Of a stretch of DNA of 9,664 nt, positions 1-6,118 are shown piece by piece (the first letter of the stretch is position 1; every line of letters starts with the position of its first letter). The notes under the pieces are model-generated. The model was not told the DNA's origin, made no database searches, and saw only the letters and a list, made by a program, of their open reading frames with translations. This DNA comes from CAUZFZ01 sp963579025 (GTDB lineage: Bacteria; Planctomycetota; Planctomycetia; Planctomycetales; Planctomycetaceae), in NCBI GenBank assembly GCA_963579025.1, contig CAUZFZ010000262.1, positions 1 through 9,664 on the forward strand, given 5' to 3'. The position numbers and the translations under genes were made by a program.

Positions 1-137
1 CAGGCACGCGACCCGATGAGTCAGCTCAAAGCCAGTCGCACCAGCCCCATCGTCCGAGCAAAACCCTCCTCACTCCGCTCTGAGCCCCAAAATCCCCGAG
101 GAGACAGACCGTCCGGGAATTGCTGCTTCGGTGACAA

Positions 138-160
138 GACTCACAAACCGAATGTGAGTC
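138..160. terminator. Small perfect hairpin downstream of the phosphofructokinase gene
   Basis: GACTCACA (138-145) and TGTGAGTC (153-160) form a perfect 8-bp stem around a 7-nt loop. It lies about 60 bp past the stop codon of the minus-strand phosphofructokinase gene, so it could contribute to transcript ending or 3' protection. There is no T-run on either side, so it is not a canonical intrinsic terminator. I see no supported gene in the remainder of 1-173. Confidence 0.3.
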
Positions 161-173
161 AAAGTCCACGAAC

Positions 174-240
174 AGGAACACTAATTCTCGCTAATCAACA
201 ATAATGAAATTAGCGACGATTAGCGTTTATTAGTGTTCCT
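174..240. repeat. Symmetric array of six 10-bp TAAT/ATTA units, 67-bp inverted repeat
   Basis: Arms 174-196 and 218-240 are inverted repeats matching at 20 of 23 positions, with a 21-nt spacer. The structure has a strict 10-bp period. Units at 179, 189 and 199 read CACTAAT, CGCTAAT and CAATAAT, each plus 3 nt. Units at 209, 219 and 229 read ATTAGCG, ATTAGCG and ATTAGTG, each plus 3 nt. Units 1/6 and 2/5 are exact complements; 3/4 match at 5 of 7. The symmetry centre is between 208 and 209. The right arm supplies the last six codons and the TAA stop of the phosphofructokinase gene on the minus strand. It may act as a bidirectional 3' hairpin, a protein-binding array with one site per helical turn, or a dispersed repeat. 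The sequence alone does not decide between these. Confidence 0.7.
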
Positions 241-1452
241 TACTGCCTGGGCACGCTTCGTCGACAGTTCGAAGAATTGAGGCAACTCTCCGACCAGTGG
301 AGCGGCGTAGTCAAGAAAGCCTTTCGTCACTGACATGCCGTCTTTCGCAATAAACCTGCGAGGCATCGGGCGTTCTTCGTTGGCAACTTTGCCCAGATCA
401 ATCGTGCCGAAACGGCTGGCGTAGGATTCGGCAGGCTTTGATGTCCGCTCGATCGTGACCATGACGCCGCTCGTGCCAGACTCGGCCAGCTTCACAGCCT
501 CTCGCCCGCAGCCGAACGCTTCGTCAATGTCGAGCTTCACGGCTCGGTCCGAGGCGCACATCTGCAATGACTCCGTAACCTGAAACTCACCGCGCCAACC
601 GAACTCGTCGCCGATCATGCGGTGCAGCATCATGGCGGCGCTCGTTCCACCCATCGCGCCGAATTCCACGTTACCGAATCGGTCGGTGGTCTCGGATGCA
701 CTGACGGGGCGACCGTTGGCGTCGGTGATGCCTTCACCACAGACGATTGAGCAGAAGCCGTATCGTTTATGGGCCTTCTCGACCGCCGCCAGGAATTGGT
801 CTCGCGCGAACGGGACCTCGGGTAGCAGAATGACATGCGGGGGATCGGCAGCATGTTTCTTGCCACACGCTGCTGCTGCTGGAAGCCATCCGGCGCTGCG
901 GCCAACTGTCTGAAAAATGACGTACTGGTCAACACGCTGCATGTCCCGCGCAAGTCGGCCGGACTGCTGCACACTCAACGCCACATACCGAGCGGCACTC
1001 GGATAACCTGGTGTGTGGTCAGTGCCGAACAGGTCGTTGTCGACCGTTTTCGAAATACCCACGCCGATCAATTCGTATCCAGCGTCGCCAGCATACGAAA
1101 CAACGCGATGGATTGTGTCCATCGTGTCATTGCCACCGATCATAAAGAAGTAGCGGATATTGAACTTCTTCAGCGTTTTTACGATCGGCTCGAAATGGTC
1201 ATCCGTCAGCTTCAGCCGACTCGACCCCAATGCACTGCTGGGCGTGCGCTGCAACTGCTTCAGAGCCGCGCGATCGTAGCCGCCCAAATCAAGCAGATGA
1301 CCGGCCAGCACCCCCTCGATGGCAAACCGCATCCCGAAGACCCGATCGATTCGCCGTGACTTTGACGCGGCATCAATCACTCCCGCCAGAGACGAGTTGA
1401 TGACCGAGGTTGGTCCGCCGGACTGGCCGACCAAAGCATTGCCTTTCAGCAT
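220..1452 (-). CDS. pfp: 6-phosphofructokinase, predicted pyrophosphate-dependent
   Basis: A 410-residue phosphofructokinase that phosphorylates fructose 6-phosphate in the cytoplasm (glycolysis/gluconeogenesis). Visible motifs: N-terminal SGGPTSVIN (11-19), GGNDT (106-110), the catalytic loop SKTVDND (134-140) with catalytic Asp138 (the E. coli Asp127 position), GTDHTPGYPSAA (143-154), VGRSAGWLP (183-191) and PEVPF (211-215). Residues at the two phosphoryl-donor positions are Asp109 and Lys135. In E. coli ATP-PfkA these are Gly104 and Gly124, and the Asp/Lys pair is the established signature of pyrophosphate users, so a reversible PPi-dependent enzyme is inferred. The Asn of GGND replaces the Asp usual in E. 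coli-type enzymes. The ATG start is supported by AAGGAT (1460-1464) 8 nt upstream. The last six codons lie in a palindromic repeat. It follows the DUF1501 gene by 126 bp on the same strand; a shared function is not evident. Confidence 0.9.
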   Translation of the reverse strand: MLKGNALVGQSGGPTSVINSSLAGVIDAASKSRRIDRVFGMRFAIEGVLAGHLLDLGGYDRAALKQLQRTPSSALGSSRLKLTDDHFEPIVKTLKKFNIRYFFMIGGNDTMDTIHRVVSYAGDAGYELIGVGISKTVDNDLFGTDHTPGYPSAARYVALSVQQSGRLARDMQRVDQYVIFQTVGRSAGWLPAAAACGKKHAADPPHVILLPEVPFARDQFLAAVEKAHKRYGFCSIVCGEGITDANGRPVSASETTDRFGNVEFGAMGGTSAAMMLHRMIGDEFGWRGEFQVTESLQMCASDRAVKLDIDEAFGCGREAVKLAESGTSGVMVTIERTSKPAESYASRFGTIDLGKVANEERPMPRRFIAKDGMSVTKGFLDYAAPLVGELPQFFELSTKRAQAVRNTNKR

Positions 1453-1578
1453 TCCGAAATCCTTGCGGGATGTCTACGTGTGAAGAATTGCGACTTCGTG
1501 ACGAGGCGTATTTGAGCCGGCATGACGGATGAGGCGTCCATCCTACCGTCCTGTAGACGGGCCGTTGTGGGGCATGTT

Positions 1579-3009
1579 CTACGCGAGGATGCCTTCCACG
1601 ATGTGCCCGTGTACGTCGGTCAGACGCATGTCGCGGCCACTGAAGCGAAGGGTCAACTTCGTGTGATCCATGCCCAGCAGATGCAGCATCGTCGCGTGAA
1701 GGTCGTGAATCTCGACGCGATCCTGAACAACCTTGTAACCGAATTCGTCGGTCGCTCCGTGGATCGTCCCGCCTTTGATGCCGCCACCAGCCAGCCAGAT
1801 TGAGAATCCGAACGGGTTGTGGTCACGCCCGTTGCTTCCCTGAGCGAACGGAGTCCGGCCAAACTCACCGGACCAGACGACCAGCGTGTTTTCGAACAGG
1901 CCGCGCTGTTTCAGATCTGCCAGCAGAGCGGCAATCGGCTGATCGACTGACTTCGCATTCTTGGTGTGCCCGTCGCGGAGACCACCGTGCTGGTCCCAGC
2001 GGTCGCCGTTACCTCCGGGACAGGTCAGCTCGATGAAACGCACACCCCGCTCGACCAGTCGCCGAGCAATCAGGCAGCTGCGGCCAAAGGTCTTCGTGTT
2101 ATTGAAGTCAGCCTCGAGGCCGTACATCTGCTGTGTTTCTTTGGACTCAGTGCTGATGTCCATGAGGTCGGGCACTGCGGTCTGCATACGAGCTGCCAGC
2201 TCGTAATTGGCAATGGCAGACTCCAGCTTGTCGGCAGGACCGAATCTCTCCACAGCCTTGCTGTCCAGCCGCTTCAGGAGATCGAGTTTGCGACGCTGCA
2301 ATGCATCCGTCTTCTCGGACCGTTTGATGTTTGCGACCGGCGGATCCTGGGCGGCGAAGATCGAGCCCTGATAACTCGCCGGCAGAAATCCGCTGTTGAA
2401 GTTGTCGAGACCGCCCGGCGGAATCAGTCCACTGTTCAGGATCACGAAGCCCGGCAAATTCTGGCATTCGCTGCCCAGTCCATAACCAACCCACGAACCC
2501 ATACTGGGGCGTCCCTGCTGACCGTGACCGGTGTGCAGGAAATAGTTGGCGTTCGTGTGTTCGGGAAAGTTTGACACCATCGATCGGACAACGGCCAGGT
2601 CGTCAACGTGCTGAGCCACATGCGGGAACAGTTCGCTGACCGGGATTCCGCTCTGGCCGTACTGCTTGAATTTCCATGGGCTGGCGAGTGTGTTGCCAAT
2701 ATTGTTGAACTGAGTCTTTTCGATCTTTGCAGGAAACGGCTGACCGTTTCGCTTGTCGAGTTCCGGTTTCGGATCGAACGAATCGACCTGCGATACGCCT
2801 CCATCCATATACAGGAAGATCACGCTGGTGACCTGTGGATCGTAGTGCGGTTCGCGCGGCGCAAATGTAGACAGATCGCGCGAGGGTGCGGCTTTCGATT
2901 CGTCGGCAAACAGCGAGGACAGCGCGAGGGCTCCGAAGCCGTTCGCTGCCTGCTGCAGCATTTCTCGGCGCGTTGCGGGAGCTGGTCTCAGCCGCTGACA
3001 TAGGAACAT
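1579..3009 (-). CDS. DUF1501 family exported protein (sulfatase/phosphatase-like fold)
   Basis: A 476-residue DUF1501 protein, a family greatly expanded in planctomycetes and related to the alkaline phosphatase/sulfatase fold; its substrate is unknown. The N-terminus has a Tat-type leader: TRREML (13-18), then GFGALALSSLF (24-34) and a possible cleavage near SKAAP. Family landmarks are DGGVSQVDSFDPKP (69-82), WDQHGG (338-343), SGEFGRTP (380-387), GRDHNPFGFS (394-403) and HDLHATMLHLLGMDH (435-449); the Asp/His residues in these are the likely metal ligands. Length is normal and no break is seen. A GTG three codons upstream (3016-3018) is in frame, but it lies inside the Shine-Dalgarno sequence, so ATG at 3009 is preferred. 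Such genes are often paired with a DUF1549/DUF1553 c-type cytochrome gene; no such partner lies in this window. The gene is divergent from the GNAT gene. Confidence 0.93.
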   Translation of the reverse strand: MFLCQRLRPAPATRREMLQQAANGFGALALSSLFADESKAAPSRDLSTFAPREPHYDPQVTSVIFLYMDGGVSQVDSFDPKPELDKRNGQPFPAKIEKTQFNNIGNTLASPWKFKQYGQSGIPVSELFPHVAQHVDDLAVVRSMVSNFPEHTNANYFLHTGHGQQGRPSMGSWVGYGLGSECQNLPGFVILNSGLIPPGGLDNFNSGFLPASYQGSIFAAQDPPVANIKRSEKTDALQRRKLDLLKRLDSKAVERFGPADKLESAIANYELAARMQTAVPDLMDISTESKETQQMYGLEADFNNTKTFGRSCLIARRLVERGVRFIELTCPGGNGDRWDQHGGLRDGHTKNAKSVDQPIAALLADLKQRGLFENTLVVWSGEFGRTPFAQGSNGRDHNPFGFSIWLAGGGIKGGTIHGATDEFGYKVVQDRVEIHDLHATMLHLLGMDHTKLTLRFSGRDMRLTDVHGHIVEGILA

Positions 3010-3013
3010 GGAA

Positions 3014-3021
3014 ATCACCTC
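3014..3021 (-). promoter_or_regulatory. Strong Shine-Dalgarno site that fixes the DUF1501 start
   Basis: On the minus strand GAGGTGAT is perfectly complementary over 8 nt to the conserved 16S rRNA 3' end (ATCACCTC). The GAGG core ends 8 nt before ATG at 3009. An in-frame GTG that could extend the ORF to 3018 is part of this site, so it is most unlikely to be the start codon. Confidence 0.75.
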
Positions 3022-3090
3022 TGGTCAGAATTGCCGGTCAGGTTGCGCTGTTTCGGGACAGGTTTGCGCCACGATACCGGTGACGACCGC

Positions 3091-3123
3091 GGGGGGAAAC
3101 CAAACTCTGCCGAGTTCGCCTAC
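3091..3123 (-). repeat. Single REP-like unit, diverged copy of the 7855-7923 repeat
   Basis: Read on the minus strand from 3123, this starts with GTAG and continues into GCGAACTC-GGCA-GAGTTTGG. It matches the left REP unit at 7858-7881 at 22 of 24 positions. The next bases, TTTCCCCCC, also match that unit's downstream ATTCCCCC. The hairpin keeps 7 pairs including a G-T wobble; the outermost C-G pair is lost (G-G). No inverted partner follows, so it is a solo unit. It lies in the divergent spacer between the DUF1501 and GNAT genes. Confidence 0.65.
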
Positions 3124-3129
3124 TCTCCC

Positions 3130-3149
3130 CGGGCATCAGTCAATGCCCG
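3130..3149. other. Perfect 7-bp hairpin in the divergent intergenic spacer
   Basis: CGGGCAT (3130-3136) and ATGCCCG (3143-3149) pair perfectly around a 6-nt loop, 6 bp from the solo REP unit and about 50 bp upstream of the GNAT start. It could be an operator-like dyad or part of the repeat insertion; nothing distinguishes these. No convincing sigma-70 promoter pair was found in 3010-3196. A TTGACT at 3161-3166 lacks a good -10 at the proper spacing. Confidence 0.35.
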
Positions 3150-3196
3150 TCCCTCATCCCTTGACTCTTGCCGATCGTCTCATAACTCTCAGCACG

Positions 3197-3616
3197 ATGT
3201 CCGATTCACTGTCAATTCAGATCCGGCCGGCTGGTGAACCTGACCTGGATTCGCTCGCGGTTTTCATCGAGCCCTTCGTCGCAGCGCAGAAACTGCTGCC
3301 GCGCACCGAAAACGAACTGCGCGAGCTGATTGAGCACGGGTTCGTCGCCGAGTCCGAAAATCGGATCGTCGGATTCGCGACGCTGGACGTCTATTCACGC
3401 AAGCTGGCCGAGGTTCGTAGCCTGGCCGTCGAGGACGCATTCCGCGGAGCAGGACTCGGTCGCCAACTCGTTGCGCACTGCGTCGAGCGTGCCAGGCAAT
3501 TGGACGTGCTCGAAGTCATGGCCATCACGTCAGCCGAGCAGTTTTTCGAACAGTGTGGGTTCCACTTCACGCTGCCCGGCGAAAAAAAAGCGTTGTTCAT
3601 CAGCACCAGAACGTAA
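3197..3616 (+). CDS. GNAT acetyltransferase, N-acetylglutamate synthase-like (short type)
   Basis: A 139-residue single-domain GNAT enzyme that transfers acetyl from acetyl-CoA. It resembles the short, kinase-less N-acetylglutamate synthases (ArgA C-terminal domain type) used for the first step of arginine synthesis: LLPRTENEL (33-41), AEVRSLAVED (71-80), the acetyl-CoA loop RGAGLG (83-88) and a terminal AEQFFEQCGF (113-122). The glutamate assignment is family-based inference; another amino-acid substrate is possible. ATG at 3197 was chosen because the fold begins a few residues later (IQIRPAGEPDL). The in-frame extension upstream would be translated through the REP unit and hairpin and lacks family similarity. 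There is no recognisable Shine-Dalgarno sequence, so initiation may be weak or leaderless. Codons 128-131 contain an A8 run (3582-3589). The stop codon lies in the left arm of the following repeat. Confidence 0.82.
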   Translation: MSDSLSIQIRPAGEPDLDSLAVFIEPFVAAQKLLPRTENELRELIEHGFVAESENRIVGFATLDVYSRKLAEVRSLAVEDAFRGAGLGRQLVAHCVERARQLDVLEVMAITSAEQFFEQCGFHFTLPGEKKALFISTRT

Positions 3617-3717
3617 GGATCGCTCGATAAATTGCTGCCCGATGTCCCCTCTCCCCCGTGGGGAGAGGGTTAGGGAGAGGGGCATCTGACAGTCAATTAA
3701 TTATCGAGCGGCCCTAA
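3614..3717. repeat. Nested palindromic repeat with CCCTCTCC core and CGCTCGATAA ends
   Basis: Outer ends CGCTCGATAA (3621-3630) and TTATCGAGCG (3701-3710) are perfect 10-bp inverted repeats. Extending outward to 3614 and 3717 gives 14 of 17 matches. Inside, GATGtCCCCTCTCCC (3641-3655) pairs with GGGAGAGGGGCATC (3673-3686), 14 bp with one bulge. Alternatively CCCTCTCCCC (3647-3656) pairs with GGGGAGAGGG (3660-3669) over a 3-nt loop; the two folds exclude each other. The CCCTCTCCC...GGGAGAGGGTTAGGG core resembles a repeat class I recall as common in several bacterial phyla. The arrangement is MITE-like, with no coding capacity and no clear target duplication. It sits between the GNAT stop and the dehydrogenase leader and may serve as a terminator structure, though it has no T-run. 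Confidence 0.65.
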
Positions 3718-3814
3718 GCGTCCGTCGTCATCCGCCACAGAAATGCGACCAGACCACTCGGACGCTACGATTCGACCGGTCTTCAACCCATCTCCTGCTA
3801 CCGAGGGCGGAATC

Positions 3815-6118
3815 ATGCGGCGTTCAGTTCTGCCATTGATGTGCCTGCTTACCGTCTGCCTGCTCGTGCACCGCGCTTCGAGCGAGCCTGCAAAACCTGA
3901 TCAGGGAACATCGAAGTCACTCGCCAGTGATTATGGCACTCGCGATCGCGAGCTGTGGACGACCTCAAAGATCATCGGCACTCCCGATCCACGATCGAAA
4001 TACACACTGAAGGTGGCGTTCCCGAACCTGAAGTTCGACGAGCCGCTATCGATGTCGTTGATTCCCGGGACAAACCGCATCGCGGTGGCGGAACGCTACG
4101 GAAAAATCTTTACCTTCCCCAACGATCGCACGACTGACGAGAAGACGCTCCTGATCGATTTCGAACGGACGGTTTTCGGAGTCGTGTTTCATCCGGACTT
4201 CCTCCAGACCGGCAAGTTCTATGTTTCCTCACTGATCGGCAGCCGCGACCAGCCCAGCGAGGACGGCAGTCTGTTATCGGAACTCAAAGTACTGGTCCAG
4301 TCCGACTGGAAGGCCGATCCCGCCAGTGAACTGCATCTCCTGCGATGGCCGATCGGCGGGCACAACGGCGGATGTCTTCGATTCGGGCCAGATGGATACC
4401 TCTATCTTGCGACGGGCGATGCGAGTGGCATCGCCGATCAGCGTCAGACAGGGCAGGACGTCAGCGATCTGGTCGGCTCGATCCTGCGCATCGATGTCGA
4501 CAACCCCGGTGGCGGACGCGGCTACGGCATCCCCGAAGACAACCCGTTCGTCGGAGTCAAAGGGGCTCGGGACGAAATCTTCTCTTACGGACACCGTCAG
4601 GTCTGGAAATTCAGCTTCGATCGGAAAACCGGCCTGCTGTGGGGCGGCGACGTCGGGCAGGACCTGTGGGAGATGATCTATGTGATCCAGAAAGGTGGCA
4701 ATTACGGCTGGAGCGTGCGCGAAGGCACGCACCCCTTCCGGCCGGAACGCCCGAAAGGACCGGGTCCGTTCATCGATCCTATCGTCGAACATCCGCACTC
4801 GGACTTCCGATCCATCACTGCGGGACACGTCTACTACGGCAAGCGATTGACCGAGTTGAGCGGCCACCTGATTTACGGTGACTATGACACGGGTAAAATC
4901 TGGGCTCTCAAGTGGGACGCCGACAGCAAGACGTTATTGGCCCATCATGAGTTGTGTGACGAGCAGATTCGGCTGATCGAGTTCTGCCAGACTCCGGACG
5001 GCGAAATACTGCTGCTCGATTTCGCTGGTGGGCAGATTCACGAACTGGTCCCCGCGCCTCCGGCCCGCGAAGACACGCCGCCGTTTCCTCGCAAGCTCAG
5101 CGAAACAGGACTGTTCGCCTCGACAACGACACTCAAGCCAGCGACAGGGCTGATTCCGTACGACGTCGTGGCTCCGCTGTGGTCGGATAATGCCGTCAAG
5201 GATCGTTTGCTGGCGATCCCTGGTGACGCGCACATCGAATTCGAAACAGTCGTGTATCCACAACCGGCACCTGGGTCGCGGCCGGGCTGGCGTTTTCCAG
5301 ATGGAACAGTGCTGGTCAAGACGTTCTCACTCGAAATGGAAACCGGCAATCCCGACAGTCTGAGGCGGCTGGAAACCAGGCTGCTGCATTACGAGAAGAT
5401 GCCGGGCAAGGACGACGAGTACGGCGCTCAGGTCTGGCACGGCTACACCTACGTCTGGAACGACGAACAGGATGAGGCGTATCTCCTTGATGCCAAAGGC
5501 GCAGATCGGACGTTCGAGATCAAAGACGCTGCGGCACGGGACGGCTTACGCAAGCAGACATGGCATTTTCCCAGCCGCGCCGAATGCACGTTGTGCCATA
5601 CGATGTCCGCCAAGTACGTGCTCGGTGTTTCAACGAACCAGATGAATCATGGCTTTGATTACGGAGCGGACATTGGCGAACGGAACCAGATTGAAATGTT
5701 CAACGAACTCGGCCTGTTTACGGCCGCGGTTCCGGCGCCCGTCAACGAGTTGGATCGGCTGGCCGATTATCACAACACGAAGGCACCGCTGGCGGATCGG
5801 GCCCGGTCGTACATGCACGCCAACTGCTCGCATTGTCATCGCAAGTGGGGAGGCGGCAATGCTGAGTTTCAGTTGCTCGAAACACTGGCGCTGGAGGAGA
5901 CGGGGACCGTCAACGTGCGGCCCGGACATGGCAGCTTCAAGTTGGACGAACCTCGTCTGCTCGTGCTTGGAAAGCCAGAACAGTCGATGCTCCTGCACCG
6001 CATGGAACGTCGGGGGCTCGGCCGCATGCCGCATGTGGCATCGTCCATTCCTGATCAGCGGGCCATCAAGCTGCTGCGTGACTGGATCGCGTCTCTGGAA
6101 TCCGGAACGCAGAAGTGA
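3815..6118 (+). CDS. Exported PQQ-type sugar dehydrogenase fused to SO2930-family di-heme cytochrome c domain
   Basis: A 767-residue periplasmic fusion. Residues 1-23 are a Sec signal peptide (MRRS, hydrophobic LPLMCLLTVCLLV, cleavage near ASS). Residues about 74-411 form a glucose/sorbosone dehydrogenase beta-propeller: GGHNGG with His183 at the catalytic-base position of soluble glucose dehydrogenase, LYLATGD, YGHR (His260-Arg261), GGDVGQDLWE (277-286) and GGNYGW (294-299). Residues about 425-765 match the SO2930-type di-heme family: WRFPDGTVLVKTF (492-504), WHGYTYVWNDEQDEA (541-555), heme sites CTLCH (591-595) and CSHCH (671-675), and a possible axial Met738 in GRMP. Inferred role: PQQ-linked oxidation of a sugar or similar alcohol with electrons passed within one chain to c-hemes. 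The substrate is unknown, and PQQ use is inferred from the family. ATG at 3815 has GAGG (3803-3806) 8 nt upstream; an earlier in-frame ATG at 3743 would bury the signal peptide and is rejected. Confidence 0.88.
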   Translation: MRRSVLPLMCLLTVCLLVHRASSEPAKPDQGTSKSLASDYGTRDRELWTTSKIIGTPDPRSKYTLKVAFPNLKFDEPLSMSLIPGTNRIAVAERYGKIFTFPNDRTTDEKTLLIDFERTVFGVVFHPDFLQTGKFYVSSLIGSRDQPSEDGSLLSELKVLVQSDWKADPASELHLLRWPIGGHNGGCLRFGPDGYLYLATGDASGIADQRQTGQDVSDLVGSILRIDVDNPGGGRGYGIPEDNPFVGVKGARDEIFSYGHRQVWKFSFDRKTGLLWGGDVGQDLWEMIYVIQKGGNYGWSVREGTHPFRPERPKGPGPFIDPIVEHPHSDFRSITAGHVYYGKRLTELSGHLIYGDYDTGKIWALKWDADSKTLLAHHELCDEQIRLIEFCQTPDGEILLLDFAGGQIHELVPAPPAREDTPPFPRKLSETGLFASTTTLKPATGLIPYDVVAPLWSDNAVKDRLLAIPGDAHIEFETVVYPQPAPGSRPGWRFPDGTVLVKTFSLEMETGNPDSLRRLETRLLHYEKMPGKDDEYGAQVWHGYTYVWNDEQDEAYLLDAKGADRTFEIKDAAARDGLRKQTWHFPSRAECTLCHTMSAKYVLGVSTNQMNHGFDYGADIGERNQIEMFNELGLFTAAVPAPVNELDRLADYHNTKAPLADRARSYMHANCSHCHRKWGGGNAEFQLLETLALEETGTVNVRPGHGSFKLDEPRLLVLGKPEQSMLLHRMERRGLGRMPHVASSIPDQRAIKLLRDWIASLESGTQK

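Noticed and set aside
16..204. 62-codon plus-strand open frame at the left edge
   Set aside because: It runs through the small hairpin and into the TAAT-unit repeat; there is no ribosome site or family resemblance.
1546..1560. CCGTC-ctgta-GACGG hairpin downstream of the DUF1501 gene as terminator
   Set aside because: The stem is only 5 bp with no T-run on the relevant strand; too weak to annotate.
1966..2574. 202-codon plus-strand open frame
   Set aside because: It is antisense to the well-supported DUF1501 gene with no recognisable motif.
3008..3196. N-terminal extension of the GNAT frame
   Set aside because: It would translate the REP unit and the 3130 hairpin; the GNAT fold starts only after ATG 3197.
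3582..3589. A8 run as a programmed frameshift or slippage site in the GNAT gene
   Set aside because: It is only about nine codons from the stop with the domain already complete; no alternative-frame product of interest is seen.
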